Positions 1 through 5,755 of a stretch of DNA of 5,755 nt are shown in pieces (within the stretch, counting starts at the first letter, position 1; each line of letters starts with the position of its first letter). Below the pieces are notes generated by a model. It saw only the letters and a program-made list of their open reading frames with translations. It did not search any database and had not been told where the DNA came from. The DNA comes from an uncultured bacterium. GTDB taxonomy: Bacteria > Bacteroidota > Bacteroidia > Bacteroidales > JACABE01. The position numbers and the translations under genes are program-made. The DNA lies in the NCBI GenBank assembly GCA_903911455.1, contig CAIWDQ010000004.1, positions 1 through 5,755 on the forward strand. The letters run 5' to 3'.

Positions 1-1674
1 AATTGGTTTTGAAATATAATCATTGCATCCAGCTATATAAGCCTTTTGCTTATCATCTTCCGAAACAAAAGCAGTTTGAGCTATAATAACTACATCTTTA
101 TTAAATTGACGAATTAAACTTGTAGCCATCAACCCATTCATTTTTGGCATCTTTATATCCATCATTATAAAATCTAAGTCAGGATTGTTTTTACATGCTT
201 CTACAGCTTCTACTCCATTTTTTGCTTTAATAATTTCGCCGCAAAACTTTTTTAGAACTATTGAGATATACATTTCGGAATGTTCGTCATCTTCAGCAAT
301 TAATGCTTTTAGATTGTGTTTTCTGTTTTCATCTACTAATTGAGTACTTGGACTGGGTTCTGCTAATTTATGTTCCTTATCAGTAACATAAGGGATTGTA
401 AAATAAAATATGGACCCTTTCCCAGGTTTACTATCAACCCAAATTTTACCTCCAATTACTTCTACATACGATTTAGTAATTGCTAATCCTAAACCACTAC
501 CTTCATGATTCCTAAATAGAGATTCGCTTTTATGTCTGAATTTTTCGAAAATGTAATCTATTTGTTCATTTTCAATACCAATACCAGTATCTTTAATATA
601 GAACTCTAAATCTACATGTTCGACCAAACCTAAGTTTTCTTCGGTTTTCTTTGTGGTTCTTAAATTATAACCGATTTCTATTGCTCCAAGGTTGGTGTAT
701 TTAATTGCATTTCTGATTAGTTTTGTAAGAATGATATTGATCTTTTCTCGATCAGTTTTTATAATAGCGTCATAAGATGGCATTGGCTTTTTTATCGAAA
801 ATTGCAATCCTTTATCTTCTATTTCATTTTTAAATTCATAATATACTTTTTCAATTAGGTCATTAATATTAATTTTTGAAACAATAGCTTGTGCCTGACC
901 AGATTCAATGCTAGAAATATCAACAATATCATTTAATGTGTTAAGCATTCGATTTCCACTTTTTTCGAGTACACCTATATATAATTGTTGTTGTTCAATA
1001 GATAATTTAGGATCTTTAAGTAATTCAGAGAAACCAAGAATTCCATTTAGTGGTGTTCTAATCTCATGGCTCATATTTGCTAAAAAGATTGAGTTAAGTT
1101 TTACTTTCTCTTCAAGTTGTTCGTTTTTCTTGAAAGTATCCTGTTTTGAGTTACTATATTCAGTAATATCAATAGCCGAGATATAACATTCCAGTCCATT
1201 AGATTTTATAATGCCATTTAGAAATAAATCAAGTTGTAGATTATTATTTATTACAATTGTGATCTCACATGATTTTATAACTTTACTATTAAATACTTTA
1301 TCAAGAAAATTTATGAAAACCTGCTTTGAATCACTAGAAATAAATGAAAATAAATTGTTATTTATTAAAAGCGATCTGTCTAAACATAATAATTTTGAAG
1401 CACTTAAATTAAGTTCCATAATTTCACCTTTTTTATTAAGTGTAAAATTACATGAAGGAGAGAAATCATATATTTCCTTATGTTTATTTAAAGAGTCATT
1501 TATTTTCTCATTCTCGGTCATTAATTCATCTTTAAGTGAGTCAAGTTCATGAATTAGAGTTGCTTTTTCTTCTTCTGAAAGTTGAGAAATATAATTAGGT
1601 GTTAACTTATTTTTAATTAATTTCTCATTAATTTGCTGATTCGAAAATTTTGCTGTTTTCTTTTCTTTTCTCAT
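1..1674 (-). CDS. PAS-domain hybrid sensor histidine kinase with receiver domain (C-terminus cut by window edge)
   Basis: A cytoplasmic hybrid histidine kinase: it autophosphorylates on a histidine and passes the phosphate to its own receiver aspartate. The 558 visible codons are open to base 1. Domains in order: a charged, probably coiled-coil N-terminus (about 35-66); a PAS fold (about 67-172, from HKEIYDFSPS to SAIDITEY); a short helical linker; HisKA with the H-box MSHEIRTPLNG (phospho-acceptor His203); an HATPase domain with N-box Asn322, DTGIGI from Asp362 and GSGLGLAI from Gly392; and a receiver domain with acidic pair Asp462/Asp463, phospho-acceptor Asp506 in MMDIKMPKMNG, Thr534 and Lys556 in SKP. 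Only about the last helix of the receiver is missing. I see no signal peptide or membrane segment, so the input is probably intracellular; the ligand is unknown. The ATG at 1674 is the first Met after an in-frame TAA (1687-1689) and has no Shine-Dalgarno sequence. The HELxxLxxEL-plus-PAS front end resembles that of many environmental hybrid kinases. Output partner and target genes are not visible. Confidence 0.95.
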   Translation of the reverse strand, partial: MRKEKKTAKFSNQQINEKLIKNKLTPNYISQLSEEEKATLIHELDSLKDELMTENEKINDSLNKHKEIYDFSPSCNFTLNKKGEIMELNLSASKLLCLDRSLLINNNLFSFISSDSKQVFINFLDKVFNSKVIKSCEITIVINNNLQLDLFLNGIIKSNGLECYISAIDITEYSNSKQDTFKKNEQLEEKVKLNSIFLANMSHEIRTPLNGILGFSELLKDPKLSIEQQQLYIGVLEKSGNRMLNTLNDIVDISSIESGQAQAIVSKININDLIEKVYYEFKNEIEDKGLQFSIKKPMPSYDAIIKTDREKINIILTKLIRNAIKYTNLGAIEIGYNLRTTKKTEENLGLVEHVDLEFYIKDTGIGIENEQIDYIFEKFRHKSESLFRNHEGSGLGLAITKSYVEVIGGKIWVDSKPGKGSIFYFTIPYVTDKEHKLAEPSPSTQLVDENRKHNLKALIAEDDEHSEMYISIVLKKFCGEIIKAKNGVEAVEACKNNPDLDFIMMDIKMPKMNGLMATSLIRQFNKDVVIIAQTAFVSEDDKQKAYIAGCNDYISKPI

Positions 1675-1723
1675 TTGAGTTTTATTTTAGATTCCACGAA
1701 ATGTAATTAATAATATAAAAAAG

Positions 1724-1731
1724 CAAAGATA
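1724..1731 (-). promoter_or_regulatory. Bacteroidota-type -7 promoter element of the hybrid kinase gene
   Basis: Read on the minus strand, these bases are TATCTTTG, an exact match to the TAnnTTTG -7 box used by the primary sigma factor of Bacteroidota. The expected start of transcription would be near 1715-1720, giving an untranslated leader of about 40-45 bases before the kinase ATG at 1674. The upstream -33 TTG is poorly placed: the nearest TTG ends only 14 bases before the box, whereas about 19-21 is usual. The call therefore rests on the -7 match and its position. Confidence 0.6.
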
Positions 1732-1860
1732 CTAAAATTTAATAACAATTCATTAATATTAAAAAAAACATTTCTTTTTATTACATATAATAATGAAAAG
1801 CTTAGGAATTAGGATAGGAATTAATTAATTTTAAGTTCAACATTATAGTAAAATGCTTGT

Positions 1861-2280
1861 GAAGATTGAAAGATCCTTTTAGCATCTAAAAATACCCTCG
1901 GAAGCTATTCTTTAACCCTATTTAGCTATTTAAATACACTTGCCAGCTATTCTTTGATCCTTTTTTTCTATTTAAATACCTTCATCGGCTATTCTTTGAA
2001 CTTATTTAGCTATTTTATTACCCTTTTTTGCTATTCTTCGATCCTTTTCTGGTATTAAAATAACCTCGTTAACTATTCTTCGAACCTTTTTTGCTATTTA
2101 AATAACCTCGTTAGCTATTCTTCGATCCTTTTTTGCTATTTAAATAACCTCGTTAGCTATTCTTCGACCTTATTTTGCTATTTAAATACCCTTGTTAGCT
2201 ATTCTTCGACTTTATTTAGTTATTTAAATACCCTTGTGAGCTATTTGTACGACCCATGGTGTTTATTCCCTAACCCTTAA
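1861..2280. repeat. 42-bp tandem repeat array, about ten units, built from two related 21-bp halves
   Basis: Eight units of exactly 42 bp run without any indel, starting at 1903, 1945, 1987, 2029, 2071, 2113, 2155 and 2197. A degenerate unit in the same register precedes them (1861-1902), and a further decayed one with about a 1-bp slip follows (2239-2280). Units 2071 and 2113 differ at only two of 42 positions; outer units are more diverged. Each unit begins with AGCTATTCTTCGA or a variant and has TGCTATTTAAATA 21 bases later, so a GCTATT-like hexamer recurs every 21 bp (for example 2114, 2135, 2156, 2177, 2198). The two halves match at about 13 of 21 positions, suggesting that an ancient 21-bp unit was duplicated and then amplified as a 42-mer. 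Most units contain the 10-bp palindrome TATTTAAATA. Function is unknown; candidates are a minisatellite, a binding or bending array, or simple expansion. Confidence 0.93.
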
Positions 2281-2325
2281 AAGCAATTTTATTATTTATA
2301 ATAAGATTGAATTAGATTTTAAATT

Positions 2326-2778
2326 CTAAATATCCTCTTTAGTTTTTTCAATTAACTGGATTTCACCAATAATCATATTCTTATCAACAGCTTTACACAT
2401 ATCATAAATAGTAAGCAAAGCAATACTTGTAGCCATAAGAGCCTCCATTTCAATACCAGTTTGTCCAGTACATTTAACAAAAGAAGTAACTTCAACTCCT
2501 GTATCATTAATGACAGTTTTAACTTCAATTTTTGTAATAGCCAATGGATGACATAGTGGAATAAGATCGCTGGTGCGCTTTCCGCCCTGAATGCCAGCTA
2601 TTTCAGCTATAGTAAGTACATCGCCTTTCTTAAGTTGATTTTCTTTAATAATATTAATTGTATCAACATGCAAAGTAATATGTCCTTTTGCAGTTGCGGT
2701 TCTAATCTGTTGAATTTTATTACTAACGTCAACCATATTAGCTTTCCCTTTTTTATCAGTATGACTTAATTCTTTCAT
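2326..2778 (-). CDS. moaC: Cyclic pyranopterin monophosphate synthase MoaC
   Basis: MoaC acts after MoaA in the first stage of molybdenum-cofactor synthesis, converting 3',8-cyclo-7,8-dihydro-GTP to cyclic pyranopterin monophosphate in the cytoplasm, usually as a hexamer of dimers. The 150-residue product aligns across its length with the family. The N-terminus (LSHTDKKGKANMVDVS) matches the E. coli LTH...AHMVDVS start and supports the ATG at 2778. Conserved functional residues are present: Lys51 in KKGDV, His77 in IPLCHP, and Asp126/Lys129 in YDMCKAVDK, equivalent to E. coli Lys51, His77, Asp128 and Lys131. GQTGIEMEAL (105-114) is another family signature. The protein stops shortly after IEKTKEDI and lacks the GGKSG-type tail common in the family. 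A GGAGG on the minus strand lies more than 20 bases upstream, too far to be a ribosome binding site. It is co-oriented with moaA but separated from it by a 156-base repeat-rich spacer. Confidence 0.97.
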   Translation of the reverse strand: MKELSHTDKKGKANMVDVSNKIQQIRTATAKGHITLHVDTINIIKENQLKKGDVLTIAEIAGIQGGKRTSDLIPLCHPLAITKIEVKTVINDTGVEVTSFVKCTGQTGIEMEALMATSIALLTIYDMCKAVDKNMIIGEIQLIEKTKEDI

Positions 2779-2799
2779 AATACTAAGAACCCCACCTTA

Positions 2800-2818
2800 C
2801 CTCCCCTAAGAGTGGAGG
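2800..2818. repeat. GC-rich imperfect hairpin in the moaA-moaC spacer
   Basis: CCTCC at 2800-2804 pairs with GGAGG at 2814-2818. After a C/T mismatch, CT pairs with AG around a 3-base AAG loop, giving a compact 19-base stem-loop. It is conspicuously GC-rich for this AT-rich window and continues into CCCCACCTTA on the moaC side. On the moaC-coding strand it lies about 22 bases before the moaC start, so it would form in the moaC leader. C- and G-run hairpins of this kind are scattered between genes in many Bacteroidota genomes; that this is a dispersed element is inference. It could also modulate moaC translation or cause partial termination. Confidence 0.5.
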
Positions 2819-2853
2819 AATTTAGACAGAAGTTTTTTTTAATTTTATTTATA

Positions 2854-2874
2854 ATTCATGATTCATAACTCATA
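2854..2874. repeat. Three tandem 7-bp units in the moaA-moaC spacer
   Basis: ATTCATG, ATTCATA and ACTCATA lie end to end (2854-2860, 2861-2867, 2868-2874), flanked by ATA and ATTTG, which extend the pattern imperfectly. It is a short AT-rich microsatellite-like tract. Similar TTCATAA heptamer strings are frequent intergenic features in AT-rich bacteria. No regulatory role can be read from the sequence. Confidence 0.6.
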
Positions 2875-2887
2875 ATTTGTTTTTCAA

Positions 2888-2923
2888 CTTTAAGTACTTT
2901 AAGTATTTTAGGCACTTAAGGCA
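2888..2923. repeat. Four tandem 9-bp units just after the moaA stop
   Basis: The units CTTTAAGTA, CTTTAAGTA, TTTTAGGCA and CTTAAGGCA occupy 2888-2896, 2897-2905, 2906-2914 and 2915-2923 with exact 9-bp spacing. The tract begins 11 bases downstream of the moaA stop codon, inside the moaA-moaC spacer. AGTACTT (2893-2899) and GCACTTAAGGC are short internal inverted motifs. It differs in unit length and sequence from the 42-bp array further along, so the two are independent. Confidence 0.7.
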
Positions 2924-2934
2924 CTCTTGTTCCC

Positions 2935-3735
2935 CTATCCACCAATATTATTAAAATGATTGATCTCATTTAACGAACCACAGGCAGGCTTTTGTCTGAT
3001 TGCTTCTATTATTGCATTCTCCATTCCATAAGTTCTAATATCAATTTCTTTATTATTGAATAGGCAAGGCTTTATCTTTCCATTTGCAGTTAGTCTTAAA
3101 CGGTTACAGTTAGCACAATCACCACCATCACCACCTTCAACTATTGCAAAATGTCCTAATTTTAAATCCATTTGAGGAATAAAACGAACTAAAAGATCGT
3201 TTTGTTTACAATACTCTTTAACAGCAATTGCATCGGGTTCACTACTATTGTTATTAACAACACAATTAATTTTAATAGGATTGAGACCAGCTTTTTTAGC
3301 AACAGCAATACCTTCTTTTACTTTATCGAGATCACCCCCTCTGGTAATTACGCTGAATTTCTCAGGATTCATTGTATCCATACTTATATTAATACGATGA
3401 AGACCACTTTCTTTAAGTATTTCAGCAAACTCTGATAAAAGTATACCATTGGTAGTCATACTTAAATCTTTAATACCATCAATTGAGGAAAGCATTTTTA
3501 CCAGATTAGAGATGCCTTTTCTTACTAAAGGTTCACCTCCTGTTATTCTAACTTTATTAATACCCTTAAGAACTGCAATATTAGTAAACTCGAAGATTTC
3601 TTCAAAACTAAGAATTTCATTATGCGAAAGCAAAGTAACACCCTCTTCCGGCATACAATATGAGCATCTTAAGTTACATCTATCAGTAACTGAAATGCGG
3701 AGATAATTTATTGAACGATTATAATTGTCTAACAC
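2935..3735 (-). CDS. moaA: GTP 3',8-cyclase MoaA, compact form
   Basis: MoaA is a radical-SAM enzyme with two [4Fe-4S] clusters. It cyclises GTP to (8S)-3',8-cyclo-7,8-dihydro-GTP, the first committed step of molybdenum-cofactor synthesis. The SAM cluster motif CxxxCxxC is Cys20, Cys24 and Cys27 (TDRCNLRCSYCMP), and GGEP follows at 66-69. The second, substrate-binding cluster is Cys207, Cys210 and Cys224, with the family spacing CX2CX13C. Arg212 and Arg214 in CNRLRLT correspond to the GTP-contacting arginines, and the essential C-terminal Gly-Gly is present (NNIGG). The protein has 266 residues against about 320-340 usually. Most of the deficit lies between RFIPQM (about 185-190) and Cys207, which are about 17 residues apart instead of about 60; the C-terminal helix region is also shorter. 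The start is GTG at 3735, inside moeA (17-base overlap), preceded by a good AAGGAG; MLDNYNRSINYLRIS fits the family N-terminus. Function is probably retained. Confidence 0.93.
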   Translation of the reverse strand: MLDNYNRSINYLRISVTDRCNLRCSYCMPEEGVTLLSHNEILSFEEIFEFTNIAVLKGINKVRITGGEPLVRKGISNLVKMLSSIDGIKDLSMTTNGILLSEFAEILKESGLHRINISMDTMNPEKFSVITRGGDLDKVKEGIAVAKKAGLNPIKINCVVNNNSSEPDAIAVKEYCKQNDLLVRFIPQMDLKLGHFAIVEGGDGGDCANCNRLRLTANGKIKPCLFNNKEIDIRTYGMENAIIEAIRQKPACGSLNEINHFNNIGG

Positions 3736-4888
3736 TAATTATTTCTCCTTTTTTTATTTCAGATTGTCCTTTCTCCATCCATATGATGCCATTTGCGAAT
3801 GCATATGAATGAATATGAGCTGAACCATTATAAGATACAGGGAATAACAATCCATTTTTAATTGTAACCGGAATAAAAGATTTACGTTCTGCTTTCTTAC
3901 GTGTGTAATCTACTCCAATTGGAATATTTAGTATAGGGATTTCTTCAGTGCAACCCATCATTTTTATAATCAATGGTTTTACCAACATCTCAAACTGTAT
4001 AAAAGATGAAACAGGATTGCCTGGTAGTCCAAAAATATATTTGTTGTCTTTAGTTCCAAATACTGTAGGCCTTCCCGGTTGAACTGCAATACTTTTAAAA
4101 AGAATATTAACCCCAATCTCTTTCATGATTTCTGGAACATAATCAAAGTCACCCATCGAAACTCCACCTGTAAGGATTATAATATCATTATTAGTTAATG
4201 CATTTGTAATCTTTTCAAATGTGGATTCTTTAGTATCAAGAGCAATACCTTTATAGTTTGCAACAGCACCAGATTTTTGTATTTGAGCAATTAATTGCCA
4301 AGCATTAGAGTTTCTAATTTGTGAAAGTTCAGGTGTTATGTCAGGCTCTACGAGCTCATCTCCAGTTGAGATAATGCCAATTTTAGGCTTACAACTTACT
4401 TTAGGATTTACTTTCCCAACTGAAGCAAGTATAGCTATATCTTGAGGTCTGATAATTATTCCTTTATTTAAAACTAAATCTCCTTTATGGATATCTTCAG
4501 CCTTAAAACATATATTAGTATTGGTAAATTCTTTTATGAATTTTATTTTATTTTTGTTTTCAACAATGTCTTCAACCATAATTATACAATCTGCTCCTTC
4601 TGGTAACATTGCACCAGTCATAATTTTTGAACATTGTCCTGAATATATCTTTTTTAGAGGTTTTTTGCCTGCAGGAATAATTTCAATTAAATCCATTTCA
4701 TTAAAGATGTTCTCCTTTTTGCAAGCATAACCATCAACAGCAGATTTGTCAAACGGGGGCATATTCATATCTGAGTAAATGTCTTCAGCTAAAATCCTGT
4801 TAAGAGATTCTAGCGTTCCTACATTCTCAAATGAAGTTTCTTTGGCTGAATTAATAACGATTTTTAAAGCTTCTTCAAAAGTTATCAT
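3719..4888 (-). CDS. moeA: Molybdopterin molybdenumtransferase MoeA
   Basis: MoeA inserts molybdenum into adenylylated molybdopterin (made by MogA in E. coli), releasing AMP and giving active cofactor in the cytoplasm. The 389-residue length is normal. Signatures in order: PPFDKSAVDGYA (44-55, including the Asp52 equivalent of E. coli Asp59); TGAMLPEGADCIIMVED (91-107); GIISTGDELVEP (171-182, with Asp177/Glu178); IRNSNAWQL (191-199); LTGGVSMGDFDY (239-250) in the MoCF-binding domain III; QPGRPTVFG (270-278) and GLPGNPVSSF (287-296). A C-terminal beta domain (about 320-389, ending ISVRQL) completes the MoeA_N, MoCF, MoeA_C order. The ATG at 4888 gives the expected family start (ITFEEALKIV). 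It lies 62 bases after the barrel gene with no Shine-Dalgarno, and its end overlaps moaA by 17 bases, so the two are almost certainly cotranscribed. No convincing promoter is visible in the 62-base gap. Confidence 0.97.
   Translation of the reverse strand: MITFEEALKIVINSAKETSFENVGTLESLNRILAEDIYSDMNMPPFDKSAVDGYACKKENIFNEMDLIEIIPAGKKPLKKIYSGQCSKIMTGAMLPEGADCIIMVEDIVENKNKIKFIKEFTNTNICFKAEDIHKGDLVLNKGIIIRPQDIAILASVGKVNPKVSCKPKIGIISTGDELVEPDITPELSQIRNSNAWQLIAQIQKSGAVANYKGIALDTKESTFEKITNALTNNDIIILTGGVSMGDFDYVPEIMKEIGVNILFKSIAVQPGRPTVFGTKDNKYIFGLPGNPVSSFIQFEMLVKPLIIKMMGCTEEIPILNIPIGVDYTRKKAERKSFIPVTIKNGLLFPVSYNGSAHIHSYAFANGIIWMEKGQSEIKKGEIISVRQL
3745..3750 (-). promoter_or_regulatory. Shine-Dalgarno sequence for moaA, inside the 3' end of moeA
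   Basis: On the minus strand these bases read AAGGAG, nine bases before the GTG at 3733-3735. A strong Shine-Dalgarno is notable because the kinase and moeA starts here have none. It supports the GTG as the true moaA start and fits translational coupling with moeA, whose last codons cover the same bases. Confidence 0.65.
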
Positions 4889-4950
4889 TAATTTGAATAA
4901 ATGTTACACATAACCTGTGAAAAGTTATTTGTTAAAATAGATTTGGTTCT

Positions 4951-5755
4951 TTAAAAAGTTAAACTACATCCTACACTTGGCATAAAAGGTAACTGATCAA
5001 CTCTTTGATTAAGTACTCTGTCGAAATAAAAGATATTTTGTCTATCATAAACATTAGTTATACTTAAAGTAGTTTCTAATATAGAGTTTTTAGTTACGAA
5101 GAACTTCTTTTTTAAAGTAAAATCCAGACGATGATAATCAGGAAGTCTCCCTTGATTAAGCCCTGCATATTGCACACCTAATTGGCCATTGGTAGTTAAA
5201 TAATCAGTACTAATGTTTTGTTGAAAATCTAACTTTTCATAAAAGCCTTGTGTTTGAGTATAAGGGAATCCTGAACCATAATTCCATCTTAAATCAATTT
5301 CCCAATCAAAATTTGAACCTAATATGTAAGAAAGTAATAAATTAACATTGTGACGTCTGTCATAAGAAGGAACATAATCCTGTAATTCATCACTTCTGTT
5401 TACAAAACCTAATGAATATACTGCCCATACATATATTCTTTTATAATCATATTTTAAACTAAAATCTACTCCATAAGCATTACCTGATTCAATAACATAG
5501 TCAGTTCTTAAATAATCTGGTCTATAATATATAGAAGTAGGATCACTATAAGGTACGTCATCAGGGAATACTTTGTTTCTATTTATATTAGTTAATTGTG
5601 AAAAATTCTTGTAATAACCTTCTACGTTTACAGTAATATAATCTTTAATATCATATTCAGCGCCTAAAATAATATGTTGAGATTTTTGCAAACGGCTATT
5701 TACAACTTGTCCCTTAAATTTTGCAGGTAAATTATCAGGGCTGGAAAGGAATCCA
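4951..5755 (-). CDS. TonB-dependent receptor-type outer-membrane barrel protein, C-terminal part (5' end beyond window)
   Basis: The frame is open from the right edge to the TAA at 4951-4953, about 267 residues, with no plausible start. The in-frame TTG at 5689-5691 is internal, because coding sequence (GFLSSPDNLPAKFKG...) continues upstream of it. The product shows the alternating aromatic and polar pattern of amphipathic beta-strands (ILGAEYDIKDYITVNVEGYY, VDFSLKYDYKRIYVWAVYSL). It has the late motif RLPDYHRLDFTLKKKF, then a SITNVYDRQNIFYF strand, QLPFMPS and a terminal Phe, the usual signal for outer-membrane assembly by BAM. These are hallmarks of the final strands of TonB-dependent receptors of Bacteroidota. 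The plug domain, TonB box and any N-terminal carboxypeptidase-like domain would lie outside the window, so the substrate cannot be told. It is co-oriented with moeA and 62 bases upstream; a link to molybdate uptake would be speculation. Confidence 0.82.
   Translation of the reverse strand, partial: GFLSSPDNLPAKFKGQVVNSRLQKSQHIILGAEYDIKDYITVNVEGYYKNFSQLTNINRNKVFPDDVPYSDPTSIYYRPDYLRTDYVIESGNAYGVDFSLKYDYKRIYVWAVYSLGFVNRSDELQDYVPSYDRRHNVNLLLSYILGSNFDWEIDLRWNYGSGFPYTQTQGFYEKLDFQQNISTDYLTTNGQLGVQYAGLNQGRLPDYHRLDFTLKKKFFVTKNSILETTLSITNVYDRQNIFYFDRVLNQRVDQLPFMPSVGCSLTF

Larger units (their letters stand above)
1675..2325. other. 651-base intergenic region between moaC and the kinase gene
   Basis: No gene is supported here on either strand. 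From the moaC side it holds a short AT-rich segment with an AT-only palindrome (2289-2304), then the 42-bp tandem array (1861-2280), then about 130 bases of very AT-rich sequence ending in the kinase promoter. The flanking genes point the same way, so this region must contain both the end of the moaC transcript and the start of the kinase transcript. No GC-rich stem followed by a T-run, as in a classical intrinsic terminator, is visible. Confidence 0.7.

Noticed and set aside
908..1552. Plus-strand reading frames of 92 and 113 codons
   Set aside because: They lie antisense inside the well-supported kinase gene and encode low-complexity Ser/Phe/Leu-rich products typical of antisense shadow frames in AT-rich genes.
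1861..2280. Possible CRISPR array
   Set aside because: The 42-bp units adjoin directly, with no unique spacers, and diverge along their whole length; no cas gene is present.
2289..2304. AT-only palindrome TTATTATTTATAATAA after moaC as a terminator
   Set aside because: The stem is entirely A-T and not followed by a clear U-run on the minus strand; it is too weak to call.
2326..2345. Frameshift at the moaC 3' end removing the GGKSG tail
   Set aside because: Reading the other two frames through this point gives no GGKSG-like sequence, so a simple one-base error does not explain the short end.
3202..3706. Plus-strand frames of 77 and 85 codons, plus one of 69 codons at 4521-4730
   Set aside because: They are antisense to moaA and moeA, show no recognisable domains, and the opposite strand carries strongly conserved enzymes.
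4889..4950. Promoter or molybdenum-cofactor riboswitch upstream of moeA
   Set aside because: Only a near-match to the -7 box (TAACTTTT) is present with no partner TTG, and 62 bases are too few for the known riboswitch fold; nothing convincing is seen.
5689..5691. TTG as the start of the barrel protein
   Set aside because: The same frame stays open with plausible coding sequence to the window edge, and a barrel of about 246 residues without a signal peptide would be incomplete.

Overview
The window looks like a chromosomal fragment from a member of the Bacteroidota. The evidence is AT-rich DNA, a TAnnTTTG-type promoter element, mostly absent Shine-Dalgarno sequences, a TonB-dependent-receptor-type outer-membrane barrel, and a soluble PAS hybrid histidine kinase of a kind common in that phylum. 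The assignment to phylum is an inference; I cannot name a genus. All five genes lie on the minus strand, so transcription runs from high to low coordinates.

Layout in transcription order: (1) 5755-4951 is the C-terminal part of an outer-membrane beta-barrel protein, probably a TonB-dependent receptor, whose start lies beyond the right edge. (2) 4888-3719 is moeA. (3) 3735-2935 is moaA, overlapping the end of moeA by 17 bases and starting with GTG. (4) 2934-2779 is a 156-base spacer made largely of small repeats: four 9-bp units, three 7-bp units and a GC-rich hairpin. (5) 2778-2326 is moaC. (6) 2325-1675 is a 651-base non-coding stretch dominated by a 42-bp tandem repeat (about ten units, 1861-2280), followed by the kinase promoter. 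(7) 1674-1 is a PAS-HisKA-HATPase-REC hybrid kinase, cut by the left edge within the last residues of its receiver domain.

The three central genes form a molybdenum-cofactor set. MoaA and MoaC convert GTP to cyclic pyranopterin monophosphate, and MoeA acts at the end of the pathway, inserting molybdenum into adenylylated molybdopterin. The middle-step genes (moaD, moaE, moeB) and mogA/moaB are not in this window. The barrel gene is co-oriented 62 bases upstream of moeA, but nothing in the sequence ties it to molybdenum.

The most unusual items are the strictly 42-bp-periodic array, which splits into two related 21-bp halves, and an unusually compact MoaA. This MoaA keeps both iron-sulfur cluster motifs, the GTP-contacting arginines and the C-terminal GG, but lacks roughly 45 residues before the second cluster. 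I see no clear evidence of an entirely new multi-gene system.
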